Origin: Carallia brachiata
Lineage: Eukaryota; Streptophyta; Magnoliopsida; Malpighiales; Rhizophoraceae
DNA: 64,000 bases
Assembly (NCBI GenBank): GCA_021464245.1
Contig: JADCRB010000068.1
Span: 7,116,134 to 7,180,133 of the forward strand
Direction: 5' to 3'
Made by a program: the position numbers and the translations under genes. A model generated the notes under the pieces. The model did not search any database and was not told where the DNA came from. It saw only the letters and a program-made list of their open reading frames with translations. Positions 22,601-35,133 of the stretch are shown in pieces. The stretch's first letter is position 1. Every line of letters begins with the position of its first letter.

Positions 22601-25600
22601 TTTCGAGAACCCTTTACCTTCTCTATTATTGCAAATTGAGGTTGTTCGATTTGTTTGATGTGATTGAAGTTGTGTACCTCTGTTATAACTTACTTATTAA
22701 TTATAATGGAGTTGTTTTCTTGACCAAAGTGTCCCGTGGTTTTTACTCTTTGATTTGGAGGAGTTTTCTATGTAAAAATTCAATGTGTTTTCTTTTGTGA
22801 TAGTTTGTTTGTCATATTTGTTATTCAATCAGTTCCTCAAAGGTTCAAGTGAGCAGGAGAGGTTTTTTGAGCTATTCGACTTCGCTGCCCCTCTCCCATC
22901 ACATCACTAATTGGATTGAGTCCCAATAATATTCCCACTTCCCATATTTTCCTGGCCTCTTGCACCAAAACAAGCGTCCTGTTGCAAAGATGTTCATCTG
23001 AAATAGAGATATCTTCTGATAACATCTCTCTTTAAACTTGCAAACATGTTTCTCTACTTTTCTTTTTTTCATACCCCACTAATTTACTCCCTTTCCCACC
23101 TTTTGCTCTTACTCTGATGTTTGTGCCTCTTGATCTTTGTAGTCTCCTATTGCTTACTCACCTTGAAAATATGCTTTGTCAAATATTACTGGGAAACAAG
23201 CCCAAAATTTCTTTTTCGTCTTTTAGACTACATTCTAACATTGTTTTCTTTTGTATATTGAGCCCAACGACAAATTGTCTCATGCCTCTTTTAGCATATG
23301 ACTATAATTATAATTTTATTTTCGTTTTCTTTCTTTCTTTCATGACATTATATCATTATAGAAGCAATCATCTGCTAGTAAATTTTTGCTTCGAAGTTCC
23401 CTGTATTTGGCTACTAGGAAGGTATCAATTTAGTGGGGGCAGCATAGCAGGGCTTAGCTTATATAAAAAAAAGATAAACACATCTCAAACACTATACATT
23501 TATTATTGATTAGTGTAATTGCCTGATGATAACTGTTTTTTTCTTTTCTTTTCTTTTCTTTTTTTATGTACTTTGGAGCTAGTAACTCAACAGCTTAGCG
23601 ACGAGGAGATGAGAAAGGGATCTAGGGTTCAAATATCAGATCTCTCAGTTGGAGGCAATGCCTTAGCTGTTGCTGAGTTCTCGATAACCAATTTTTTTTC
23701 TATATATTTGAACTAACATAAAATTTTGTTGATTGCATGTAGGATTTGTGTTATATAAGGCATAAGTTTGACAGTGGAGTCGTTAAATAAATTAGGTAAT
23801 GCTTTTACTCTCAATAGCATATATTCTTCCGTCCTAAAATCTTTGCTAGTCAGAGATTGATCCTACTATTTGTTGGAGATTGGTCTGCTAGTTATTTGTC
23901 AAGTATGCATACAATGCACGAACTCCTTACTTGGCCATTTTTCTGTAACTTGTTTAGATAATTATCAATCTAAGCCTTACTAAATTACTGTAGCTAACAC
24001 TTATATCGATAGCAATTATGAGGTTAAACATGCCAATTCATTTTTCCATTTATATATTGGGGATGCTATGCTATATGGAATGTAAGTACTATATTTAATT
24101 TATCTGTTTATTTAATTTGGACGTTTTATGTTTAGAAAGGGACCCCAAGCCTGTCAATTGCAAAAGAATTGATCCATCCCACATTTCTCCGAGTATTTCC
24201 TCTTAAAACGGAGGAGTAACCACAGGCCCTGGCATCAAACTTGCCGGAGGGAAGATGACTATAAAATGATGGGTTTATGCAGGATTATTGCAACTAATGA
24301 ATAGGGCCTCAGAAGGTTTGATTCCTCAACTAGCTTATCTGATTGTTCCAGTTTGAAATTAGTTTTTTATGAATTTTTCGATGAAAAATTATTTCTATTG
24401 TTTTTCATAAAAAATAATCCATATATATATTATCTAAATCCGTGACATATTCATTCCACGTGGTGTATTTGTTCCCTTATTCTAGGCAATTTTGAGAAGT
24501 TTTTGTTTCCATATTTTTCAGGCTAGTTAATGGCATCCTTTATCATTTATTTTTTTTTTTCCAGAAAAGAGATTATCCTTTCATATTTCAAGAGGTATTC
24601 TTTAAGGTCATTTATTATGTGCCTTTGCCTTTTAGTTTTCTTTCCAAAATAATGTATATCCTTCCATATTTATTTCAAAGAGAGACCATGTGACAAGAAA
24701 GTTCAGCCATTTATGAATTCTTCAAAAGATAAATAATAGAGAAGTTCAAAAGTTTGGGAGTCTTCAACATCCCCAATTTGACCTGGCTCGGTGTATTTCA
24801 TGGTGTCTCTCAAACGTTTTGGGTCTTTGTATGCCACCACAATCTAACGCCCATGTCTTTCTTTGATTGTTCTATTAGTATGGCAGGTTGGTGTCTCTTA
24901 AGACTAGAAGTCAGTATTGGAGATTGATGATGAGGCTTGGGATGGAAAGGTTCATCTATCACCAACAAATATTATTGAGGCAGGTAGTAGAATTGTCATG
25001 GATGGTCATTTTGGTTTTCCTTCTTTAACAATTCCTTTTCTCTTTTATAGGCAAATTGTGTTAACATGGCACAACACCATTGATATTTTTTTCTTGGACA
25101 GTAAGTATATCTTATTTAAGGCATATAAGGAGAAAGAGGCACAATAATTTTTCTGCAGTGCCATTTAGTTTGCTAGATCTGAAAGACTAACAGTTGCACT
25201 CTAGCCAATTCATGCAATCCTTGCCACAATTAGGGAAGCTGTGCATTTCAAAGAGCCAAGACAAGCAAAGGTCATTCTATGGCAGGGTATGGCATGACTA
25301 CCCCTGACAACATACAAGAAGTATTTATAAGGAAAAATGAATGACTTCACAAATAATGATACATTAGTATTTCAACTATGGTTGATTTTCTTATATGGGT
25401 CTAATTCTAAGGATTTCTTCTGTTCTTAATGATTATGCTATACCTTTTTTTATGGTAATGAATTTTCCTTAATTTTGTTGTTTTTCTTTTCTTCTTTAAT
25501 TAATCCACACTTAAATTCTTTTTTCAAAGTTACCTTTTGTTTATTTTTTGATAACCCATTAGAAATGTTTTTGTTTGATCGTGACAAAATCGATTAATCA

Positions 25601-25705
25601 TAAGTTTTTTGAAGATGATAATGTCGTTGTGATTGTGAAGGTTGAAAGAAAAATTAGTGTCAAGTTTATTTTGAGAAGACATGTTTGACCTGGATGACCA
25701 ATGGT
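22600..25705. other. No recognisable gene
   Basis: The longest frame is a 130-codon plus-strand frame at 23,117-23,509, a hydrophobic chance frame without family features. A 76-codon frame at 24,917-25,147 likewise shows no known domain. At 23,590-23,690 the motif gcttagcgacgaggagatga followed by gggttcaaatatc is faintly tRNA-like. Confidence 0.45.
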
Positions 25706-25708
25706 TCG

Positions 25709-26272
25709 CATTGAATGTTTTTTTTTTTTTTAACAGCAAATGACATTTTATTCAAAGCATCCTGAAAAATTAAGAACACCAAAAAATGAGGATATACAAG
25801 TCCTTGCAAGACATCTGTTTTACTGAAAAACACACCACTGCCTCTCACCTCATCTACCTTTGTGAAAGGAAAAACCCCCATAAGATGACAAACAAAAATC
25901 ACTACACACTCATGTGTGTTTAGAAGTAAAAGGAAAAAAAAATTGACCTACACCAAACCCACCCACGTGTACAGTATGAAAAGCCCCACCAAAAATATGA
26001 TCCAACAGTTTCAAACTCAAGAGCCAAGTTCAATAGCATGTATTCCAACTATTACTAGATCAGAAAAAAGCACCACTTTCTAGATTGTTGAGCCAAAACA
26101 CCAATTAGTTGTTACAGCCATGCTATGAAATTATGGTCTCTATGTACCCCCATCTTGGCCAGTCCGTCAGCTAGCATATTAGAACCTTTCGTACAAAACA
26201 CAAGTTCAATATCCCATTGATGAGCCTCATTATTTCATGAAACTTATCCCATAGCTTCCCTACATTGAATGT
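25709..26272 (-). mobile_element. 5'-truncated L1-type LINE fragment with 10-bp target duplication
   Basis: The fragment (25,719-26,262, 544 bp) lies on the minus strand. Its first part codes GSNMLADGLAKMGVHRDHNF then IAWL and a stop, the end of an RNase H domain as found at the C terminus of the plant L1-type polyprotein; the ADGLAK core corresponds to the family's AD-x-LAK. A 3' UTR of about 400 bp and a tail of about 12 A follow. Exact 10-bp direct repeats CATTGAATGT lie at 25,709-25,718 and 26,263-26,272. The 5' truncation, tail and target duplication are all diagnostic of LINE insertion. Confidence 0.87.
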
Positions 26273-26490
26273 TATGGTCACAAACGTCTTAATTAAACAA
26301 CAATAGTAAGATGACCATTCAATTTTCTTTTCATTTGATCATGGATTTATATTTTAATTTATATTCTTTTTTTGACTTGAAATGTTGTGATGTTATGAGT
26401 TTTGTTTTGACAAAAACAATTTTCTTTCATTTTTTATCCAATTTTCTTATAAAAAAATTTGTTAAAAGAAAGAGGCAAAAAGATTTCCAT

Positions 26491-26578
26491 GCATAGCACG
26501 GGAAGTCTGTAGTTTATATAGAATAATTGAGATATGCATACCACGGGAAGTCTGTAGTTTATATAGAATAATTGAGAT
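26491..26578. repeat. 43-bp tandem duplication
   Basis: gcatagcacgggaagtctgt at 26,491 repeats as gcataccacgggaagtctgt at 26,536, and the units are otherwise identical through gaataattgagat, making this a recent duplication. Confidence 0.85.
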
Positions 26579-26579
26579 G

Positions 26580-28440
26580 GTCAGTTATAAGTATATGGGT
26601 TTGCTATACTATCTAATCATGATTTAATAAAGAATTAAAGCAATTAGTGAAATTGTAGAAAATGCACACTCACCTCTCATTAAAGAACAACAGCTTTTTT
26701 CCAACTGTCTCCCCTTCTCTAACCAGTTGGTTTAAGTTTAAAAAAACTCAAAAAAAAAAAAAACAGTAGCTCCTTTTATTAAAAAAAAAAAAACTCTAAG
26801 CTCCTGATTGGTCATTACTGTCAGTTTTTAACCCCCATATTCTTTTATTGATTTATAAAAATATTAAAAAAACCGATTGTTTGAGTGTAACAAATGTACG
26901 ATCATGTCGGTTTGATGAAGGTTTGTAAATTTTGGATTGAACGTGATAGTGTTAATCCCACAAGCTAATTCTTCATGTCAAGCAAATGTTAACTTGAAAT
27001 CCTCTATTTTTAGGGAATTAATCAGCCAAGTATATATAAGATAAACACTATTAGGGCGCAATATTTGAATTTTTTATAGATTTCCAAAATCCTAAATTGG
27101 TGCCTAGGGCTAATGTCTAATTATAAACACAATGTTCTTTTTTATTTTTGTAAAATTGATTTTCATGTTTTTGTTTTGGAATAATTTAGTAGTTATCTAT
27201 TATTTAATTATTTGATTTAGTAAGGAGTACCTCATTGACTTGTCATGTTATTAGATCACCACCTAATAAGATACAATGTTATTAAAAATATGACGTTATG
27301 ACATTTTATTTTGAATTTTTTATTTTTTCCAAAAATTGGGAAAATGAAAAAATTAGAAAAAAATATTACGTTACCATAATTTTAATGATATGACCAAAAA
27401 AACAGGCAACTTGATGGCACAACAAGTAAATAGTGTACTTTTTAATAAATTAAATAATCAGATAATAGAAAAATACTGAATTATTTCACAGTAAAAATAT
27501 TGAGAATCGATTTTACAACAAGAAAACGTTGTATCTATAATTAGACATTAGTTCAAATGTTAAGTACTAATTTAAGATTTTAGCCTTTATACATTGATTC
27601 GGATATTGTGCCTCGCTAGTCTTTATCCTATCTATACCTTGCTGGCTAATTACCTGAAATAGGGGATTTCAATGTGATCTTTTGTTTTGCTTGACCTAGT
27701 TTGTGGGATTGACATAATCATCTTTATGGATTTAAAGATTGTGGCCTTCGTATCATATTAATCTGTACAATTAAGCAATGATTCAATTAAGCAAGGGTTT
27801 GTGTTCATTAATAAACGGCCAGTGTGCATTTGCAATCATTTTACTAATTGGTACTATATATATATATATATAGTGTGGCAGTCCAATATGCCTGTAACTT
27901 ACCAACTCAACTATTTTGTATGAAGCCAATAGAAATAAAATAAAAAAATAAATTCAAAACTTGAATTATCAAACAAGGTGGTTGAGGAATCGAACTTTAA
28001 GGGGCCCTAATCATTAATTGCAATAATCCTGCACAAACCCGCGTTGGCAATTGTTTTGGGCTCTTTGGTAAGTGTTCATACCAACCTCACCAAAGTTCAC
28101 GAGTCCATCTAGCAGAAGGTGGAGCTGCCTTTGCTCCCAACAACACATGCAGACTCGTTTAGATGCATGGCTCGTGGTGGTTTTTTTAGATACAAACTCT
28201 CGGAGCTGGCTGCTAAATCAAATTACAAATAATGATTAATTCGTAGACTGGACAAATTTTTGAAAGTCTTGATGATTTGCACAAAAACTCACTGCAAGCA
28301 TGATGTGGGTTATATATTTGATACCCATCATCACAATTTTTTCATATATCAATCAAGGATGTCTATGCAAGTTGTTTTTACCAATATGGCACTTAACCAC
28401 TAGTAGCCTAGTCCTATATGTTACATATACATACAAATTA
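26580..28440. other. No recognisable gene
   Basis: AT-rich sequence with no family signal. A short (TA)n run sits near 27,855. Confidence 0.5.
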
Positions 28441-28445
28441 TATGG

Positions 28446-28907
28446 GTGTAATTCAAGGTTGCCAGTATCATACTGGTCAGGTTCAAAATTTAACCGATAC
28501 AACAGGTAATTGAACCAATAGAACCATTGTTTAATTATAAATATATGTTTATAAAATTAATTAAAAAATAATACTTATGAATGGTAATTGAATATTAAAT
28601 TTTTATGTATAATGACTAAATTGAAAGTTTAGAAAACATTTAGGACTAAATTGAACATTTTAATTAACTTTAAGAATTAAATTATAATTTAAATAAAGTT
28701 TATGGCTAAATTATAATTTTTTATTTTTGTTGATCCAGTTTGGTCAGTCCGATTATTACAGTTTTTGAATTATATTGGCTAGTTTAATCTAGTTGAACGG
28801 GTTTAACCGGTATACAAACTTCTCCAGAATCAACCATGGACTGGATTAGAAACCTAGTCGATCACCGATTAAATCGATCGATTCACATTGCAAACATTGG
28901 TTTAAGT
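28446..28907. mobile_element. Non-autonomous hAT-like MITE, copy 3 (degenerate)
   Basis: The element runs 28,454-28,899. It starts CAAGGTTGCCAGTATCATAC and ends TTGCAAACATTG, matching the ends of copy 1. The flanking 8-mers GTGTAATT and GTTTAAGT agree at six of eight positions. The interior keeps AT-rich core blocks of the other copies (ggactaaattgaacatttta) and weak ACCGGT units. Confidence 0.65.
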
Positions 28908-28924
28908 TGGTCGCTCCGACTTAG

Positions 28925-29290
28925 CAGGTCGCGTGTTTGATGCAATGCCTCAAAGGGATGTTGTAAGTTGGAATTCAATGATTTTTAGGTTTGCTTATTG
29001 TGGGTATTTTTGTTATGCATTGGATGTTTCCAGGGAAATGCAAAATCAAGTTGTGAAAGCAAATTCTCACACATACTCCATATTGACGTCGATAGTTTCT
29101 ACTGCCCGTCACGGTAAGGAGCTCCATGGTAGCATTGTTAGAAGTGGTTTAAGCATATTGAATTTGGTGCTTGGAAATTCTTTGATTGACGTTTATGGGA
29201 AACTTAGCTTTGCTGATAATTCTTTTACACTATTTTGACAATGGAAGAGCTGGATATTATCTCTTGGAATTCATTGATTACGGTATGCTC
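28925..29290 (+). pseudogene. Pentatricopeptide-repeat (PPR) protein fragment
   Basis: PPR proteins bind organellar RNA in plants. The frame reads VFDAMPQRDVVSWNSMI, then EMQNQVVKANSHTYSILTSI, GKELHGSIVRSGL and VLGNSLIDVYGK, the typical motifs of a PLS-class PPR protein. After about 29,237 the reading continues in another frame (TMEELDIISWNSLI), so a frameshift is present, and it then meets a stop. There is no start region, and only about three repeats survive of the ten or more usual in the family. The fragment sits directly beside MITE copy 3. Confidence 0.85.
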
Positions 29291-29299
29291 TTAATCAGG

Positions 29300-29990
29300 A
29301 TATTATCATCTTGTTTTGTACCTTCTCTGCGTCATGAGATCCTCTCCAGTAATAGCTACGTGCTCATATTTACCAAATTTGGATAAGGGTTAGCAGATAT
29401 TTACTTTCTATGTCAAAGTGAATGTATCAAAAAAAGAAAAAAGTCATGGCTTGCAATGGTGTGTTCGGAAGCTTTAAAAAACAAAAAAAAAATCTCAAAA
29501 GGCAGATTCACAAAAGTATCTAAAAAATAGCATCCAGTGCCACGCTTTATGCGACCTGTGGGCTCGGAACGAGAATTTTTATAGGAAAAAAATGCTTACG
29601 TTATCAAATTGTAGGCAATATGAGAATCTCATCTATGAAATATGGTCAACATTATTAATCATTGTAGTCTAATAATTAAAAAATTTCATTCATATTATAG
29701 AGTCATGAGTTCGAAACTAATTAAGGCGTTTGAAAGTCGAATGTATATTAAATTTGTATAATTATAAAAGAGACTAGTGACTTTTACCACCACTACATGA
29801 TAGCAAAACTGTAAAACATCATTCTTTTTCCATAATTTTGAAATATATATATATAATACCTATGGTTGGAGGATGAGAGTTTTTGCTACATGGCGATTAT
29901 TCATATGTAATGATTATCTTTCTTTACGTAATTAATGAGGTGTATTCAATCACAGATGTCTAAGACTTACACGGAGTGAATAATGTAATC
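29300..29990. other. No recognisable gene
   Basis: Contains a weak tRNA-like B box (gagttcgaaac, about 29,707) and a short TA run, nothing else. Confidence 0.45.
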
Positions 29991-30960
29991 AGTTAGAAAT
30001 GTGCTGCTCCTTTACTGTTCGCCAAGTAGCAATTGTCTCTATTTTTTTTTTTTTTTAATATCCCCACCAATACCAATATCCCATAACAACAATGAGAAAG
30101 CAAAATTATACCATTTTCAATAATGTAATATATCTTATATATGTAGATGACAAAAATGAGATGTCAGGATAGACAATTCTGCTTCTCAGTTTAGTGTCAA
30201 CTCTTCTCCTAGGTTCTTGCATGCATATCAGTTTCACTTCCTCGACCCTTCTTTCTCATCAGATCAAAATTAAGGGCAATTAAAATAAATGGAATGGCAG
30301 ACTACATTAGCAATAGTCTTAACAGTTTCTACCCTGTATATGTTATTGAACGATAGGAACAGGGAACTGCATGAAATTTACCTGCCTATCTCTATACATG
30401 CACATGAATGCATCGTTTCCATCAGAAATCTCATTCAAATACTAAAGCAAAGAAGTAAATTTAATAAGTATAGTTAAATGAGTAAGAAGCATGAATTGAA
30501 TGTAATGAATATATGAATATCATAATAATCTGGCATGTAATGATGAATATTTGAGGATCTGAATCCTAAAACATCAGAGCCAACAATTCAACAACCACAT
30601 TATGTAATTATATATTAAGACCCAAAAACACTTTATATAGTACTTTATAACTGATGTAATGCAAGTAAGTGTAGAAGCACTAACCTATTTTTTTTTTTAT
30701 TATTATTATTATTATTTTGTTTTGGGTTAGAAATGATGCTGAGGAAGACGCCCGGTTGGATGGCTAGTCCGAATCTCGTGGTGGCAACAACGGCTCTTTT
30801 TCATGATAATTGCTCCTTTCGCACTGTTTCTACTTTCACTTGTGGTCGATGCACTTTTATATCTTTCGGGTGCTTTCGTTTGAAATTGGCTTATAGATGA
30901 TGAGATAGAGTTGTTTGAAATTGAATAACTAAGTGGGAGGAGGAGAGGGAGGAGGGTTAC

Positions 30961-31039
30961 CGTTTAGTTTCCAGCAAGGAGACCGAAGACGTATAATGGC
31001 ACACCCCACAATCACTATCTGGTCCATTGTTATGGCCAC
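30961..31039 (-). pseudogene. DUF1218 family first exon, third copy, ruined
   Basis: The position in S1 matches the exon of copy A. The start codon is GTG instead of ATG; reading goes (V)AITMDQIVIVGCAII, then a frame change lets VFGLLAGN appear, matching the family's IFG-x-x-A-x-NK, followed by an in-frame stop. The donor GTAACC is kept. Lost start, frameshift and stop make this an unambiguous relic, and the resemblance to the exon at 9,225 supports a common origin by segment duplication. Confidence 0.72.
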
Positions 31040-32209
31040 TATTTATTTAATTAAAAAAAAAAAAGTAGACAATCAATAAAAGGGTTGTACAAATAAAACT
31101 CTTGAAAAATTCCCCCAGAAAATTGTGAAATGGTTCTTCGGGTGGTAAAAGAGTTTGCCATCACAAGCAAGCGGTTCCATCCCATATGCTACCAAGCCTT
31201 AGTTGATGCATACCAAAAATACCGATTCCACATTTTTTTTTTAAATAGTTTCAGAAGATACCAAACGTTTGGCAGGATTTAAATTGTGGAATCTAGGTGG
31301 ATTTTTGGCAAAATTAATCCCTAAGTGCTGGTTTACCAGCACCAAAAGTGCAGGCTACGGGACTTGATATTCAGAAAATCTTATAAACTGTCATGAAAGT
31401 CAAGATAGAAGCAGAGAGAGGGGGGGGGCACAATAGAGAGAGAAGCAGAAAGACAAAAGAGGAGAGAGAGCCCTCAACTTGCAAATTTTGCAGTAACTAG
31501 AGAGCATGGAAGAGAGAGAATTAATTAGTCTCTAATTATCAATTACTATAATTATTAGTGAATTTAGCAGTCTTCACCTTTTAGCAAAAAACAAAAAAAA
31601 AAACAATCTTCACCGTTTATTGTAGGTTAAGATAGCACATGCTATATGAAAATTCATCAATTATAGAAATTTTTTGACGGCAAAAAAGTATTTCTTCAGT
31701 AACTTGTATATACATATTTATGAAAAATGTTACATTAAATCTAGGGACATTAATACAATTGACAACATTTGAGTACTAATTTTATTCTAATGACATTAAT
31801 ACAATTGACAACATTTGAGTAGTCAACTTCCATATTAATGTTCAAAGGTCGCTCCTCTACTGAGGTTCACGGTTCTACATCATTCATTTCTGGTCTGTGG
31901 ACTGTACTAGGAGCAGTCCATTGAAGTGCGCAGTTTGGTCTGTTGGTCATCTGCATGTTATATATCTGCCTTTTTGGTGACTTTCTGAGATCTGAGAAGA
32001 AGAAGGGAAGATGATTGACAGGATAATTTGCCAAAAAAAAAGAAAAAAGAAAAAATAACATAATGGAAGCCAAGTCAATTGATCAATGCTAAATTAGAAT
32101 CTTGGCATTTCTCACTTTCGGAGTGTCAGATTACATATAACTCATAAATCACTAATATAAAGGCAGCTAAGGCAATTGGTAAAGTCTCGAAAATGTTGCA
32201 GGTTTATGA

Positions 32210-32325
32210 AGACGATGTCCCAGCTGGCGCGTTCTTGATGAGGCCAAAGTCTGCAACCTTGGCCTTCATATCCTCTCCAATAGAATGTTTTATGGCTTCA
32301 GATCTCTGTGGATGAAGTAATCCAG
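32210..32325 (-). pseudogene. Receptor-like kinase (TMK-like) catalytic-loop fragment
   Basis: On the minus strand the sequence reads YFIHRDLKP, a stop, NILL, then after a one-base shift MKAKVADFGLIKNAPAGT. The HRDLKP-x-N catalytic loop and DFG magnesium-binding motif are those of a protein kinase, and the D-M-x-AKVADFGL-V/I wording is typical of the TMK group of LRR receptor kinases. Only about 38 residues of a kinase domain of some 270 remain, with a stop and a frameshift. It is inserted in S1 copy B. Confidence 0.75.
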
Positions 32326-32611
32326 TCCAAAACTATACAGTGATCTGCGCCATTCAAGAAAAAAAAAAGAAAAATACAATGATCTACCAATTCCAAACGT
32401 TTCCTATTGCATGTACGTTAGATTTAAGAAAATAAGACAATTTCCTTTGATGATGGCTCTCTCGCATGAACAGTTCTATTAAATAACAAAATCTGAATTT
32501 AAACCAATAGAGTTAGAGAGCGTTAATATAGAGTTTCCAAGGTGTCCCAAATTTAAAATTATTAGAATTCAAAAATAAACTGCAAAGAAAAACTAAACAT
32601 TAGAATTTTAC

Positions 32612-32858
32612 CTGATAAGCCAATTATACTTAGAATATCATCAAGATTTTCAAAATTTATAGACTGCATCAAAAAACAAACATAGAAATTAACTATCTAT
32701 AATAACCAATTCTAAATAAAACATTAATATTTATAAGTAATGAACTTACTGAAGTCTTCCTTAGATTGGCCGGGTGCCATCTTGGAAATGGCGAGGGCCA
32801 TTGACAATATATATATCAACGGCACAGTGTTCATCTTGGCTTCAACACGAATGATCAT
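32612..32858 (-). pseudogene. Unrecognised 'NLDD' family, exons 1 and 2, copy B
   Basis: Exon 2 (32,663-32,612) is intact: SINFENLDDILSIIGLS with acceptor GATGCAG and donor GTAAAA. Exon 1 (32,858-32,750) keeps the ATG in the shared catcatcactgctttg context but reads MIIRVEAKMN and then shifts frame. An insert of roughly 25 bp with a TA run precedes a block that still resembles copy A's GPCYFQDG coding sequence. The donor GTAAGTTC is kept. Confidence 0.5.
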
Positions 32859-33949
32859 AACAAAGCAGTGATGATATGTTAACACACTCCTTCAAGCGGA
32901 CGGGATGGGGAGGAGACTACAAGGGAATTGAGGACAACTCAAGCAATTGGAGAAGTAAGATTTACGTAGCTATCATATTAGTGTCAGTGATTCTCTCTTT
33001 CTGATTTCAAGCTCTAATCTGGAATCTATAGTTAAAATCTTTGACCGAGTATGCAGCAGGAGGTTACTCCCAACAGAGTTTGTTCAAAGTCGTCCCCTTT
33101 TAGCGTCGCTTCTACCGCTTCGCTCATTTTCTGTTTTCATTTTTTTTTTTTTTTAACTTTTGATACCTAAATGTACCGTTTTATCCTCCATTTGTTCATC
33201 GTTAGTTTGTTCATTACTTAGGATAATAAAGACAATTAGTCGTAATTGGATAAACCTCAATTGTTAAATAGATAAGAACAGAAAATATATTTTCCGGATC
33301 AATTATTCTCCTCAACTATATCTATTTCGTCTCTTTTACAAGTTTTGCCACATCGTGAGTTTTTTTTTTCAAACCTTAATTTTTGATTTGTTGAATTCAA
33401 GAGACAAACATATTACTATTATTATCATTATTATATATAAAAATATTTATTTTTTAAATAATTCGATACTTGCGAACTAAAATTTCAAACACTAAAAAAA
33501 GACAATTATAATATAAGTATTCAATAAATTTAAAAATAACTAGGCATTTATTATAGAATCCATATAAATATATTATGTCAAAAAAATATAAATATATTGT
33601 GCTTGTGATTTTTGCATGAGAGGTAGCATAGTTCTCTATTATTTTTGGACGGTTTTGCTCCATTCTTAAATCTCAAACTGATACTCTCTCAATACTTAGA
33701 ACCACAATCAATCCAACAGCAACATCAATTCAACAGCAATCGTTAGAACCATTCATTTTACTTTCCATCGTACGTTACAACCAACAGCAATCCGTGCGAT
33801 CAATCGTTTTATTTCCCATTCGCTTGAGCCTCTTCCATCCTTAAATCCTCCGGTCTCAAAACCTTCATGATTTCGCGAATCTCCAAACTCCCAAGACTTC
33901 ACAAATTTCCGGAGTCCCTCCTCGCCACAAGCAAGACATTTCAAGAGAA

Positions 33950-34930
33950 GCAAAACTTGATATGTATAATTATAATAATAAAATTAATTTATATAATTAA
34001 AAATAAAATGTTACAATAATTAATTTAAATAATAAATATTATAATTATATCTTGTAAATTTTAATATTTTAAAATTATATTTATAATTTTTATATAATAA
34101 AATATATTTTTTATATAAGTAATAATTTAATTATTTAATCATTTACTTTTCATGTAATTGTATAATAAATTATTATAAAAAAATTTATTATAAAAAATAT
34201 ATTCTTGAGTTATTTACCTCTCAATCATTTTGTCATTGTATAATAGATTCGTTATAAAATTTATTATAAAGTTTTTTTTTATGTAACTATTATAATTGAT
34301 AAAGTTAAAGTTAATTTTATGATAAATAAATGTTTTTATCTAAAAAGTAGTTATGAAAAAATGAAAAAGGAAATGAAGTTTTACTTAAGAAAAGAAAGGG
34401 AAAAAATGTATTTATTTTTTAAAGGTACAGGAGTACCATTAGTTACTTTATGCTCTCTGTTCTCTCAAAAAGATTTTGTTAATAATAGTAATTTTTACTT
34501 TTTTTTTCAGTTATTAATTACGTAACAGATATTGATTAATTATTAAAAAATTTAATATCAAAAATATTGCAAAAATATTATTAAAAAATATTAATATATT
34601 AATTTTTAATTAATATCTATAAAAAAAATAAAAAGTAATTGTCTGTAACAAACTTTCACTCTCAAAATACAACAATCAAAAGAGAGGAGAAATTTGGCAA
34701 CAAAAAAAAAGAAAAAAGGAAAAAGCAAAAATGGTGGCTTGTTTGGTCTTGAACTGAGGGCTGGCCAGAACTGACGAGGATTGGGGGGTGAAACGCCCCT
34801 TCCGCTGGACCAGTACGTCGCTCATTAGGATGTCGTGTAAAAACATCTAAATAAAAGACGGCGGGGCGGGGCGCCGGGGGAGGGGGGGGGGAGGGGCATT
34901 TCCCTACCCCGAGCACTCTCCACAAGCAAT
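33950..34930. mobile_element. Transposon-like AT-rich block with GC-rich flank
   Basis: Blocks such as gattgtataatagattc and the tcttgaactgagggc stretch (34,747) resemble the region at 42.3-43.0 kb (tctcgaactttggacttgag, 42,912), so the two are probably copies of one degenerate element family. A G-rich tract, including a run of nine or more G, lies at 34,856-34,897 and creates a Pro-rich minus-strand frame without biological meaning. Ends and class are not determined. Confidence 0.35.
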
Positions 34931-35039
34931 GTCACAATTCCGGGAGTTCGACGGCTAGCAACCCGCTGCCACTTTGAAGCAGGGTTTTTATTTTTATTGT
35001 TGAATTCGTGGGTTTTATCCAAGTACCGTGATAAGGAGG

Positions 35040-35133
35040 ATTAAGTTATTCTAATTGTTTGATTAATATTATTTCCATTAATTTTAAGTTATTCCAATTG
35101 TTTGATTAATATTATTTCCATTAATTTTACTGC
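35040..35133. repeat. Tandem duplication of about 46 bp
   Basis: attgtttgattaatattatt followed by tccattaattttaagtt/ctg occurs twice in succession, nearly identical. Confidence 0.8.

Larger units (their letters stand above)
29993..33570. repeat. Segmental duplication S1, copy B
   Basis: Collinear with copy A (8,072-11,295); the shared blocks are listed there. Copy B lacks copy A's inserts at 8,266-8,930 and at 11,020, but carries a kinase fragment (32.2 kb) that copy A lacks. A 30-bp direct repeat gacattaatacaattgacaa.. occurs at 31,746 and 31,792. Confidence 0.8.

Noticed and set aside
23117..23509. 130-codon plus-strand open frame
   Set aside because: Hydrophobic, Phe/Leu/Ser-rich composition expected from T-rich DNA; no motif, no upstream leader, no family resemblance.
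30289..30477. 62-codon plus-strand frame MEWQTTLAIV...
   Set aside because: It lies on the opposite strand inside S1 copy B, is not preserved in copy A, and has no family match.
34662..35022. Pro-rich minus-strand frames
   Set aside because: They are created by the G-rich tract at 34.86-34.90 kb; no biological pattern beyond that.
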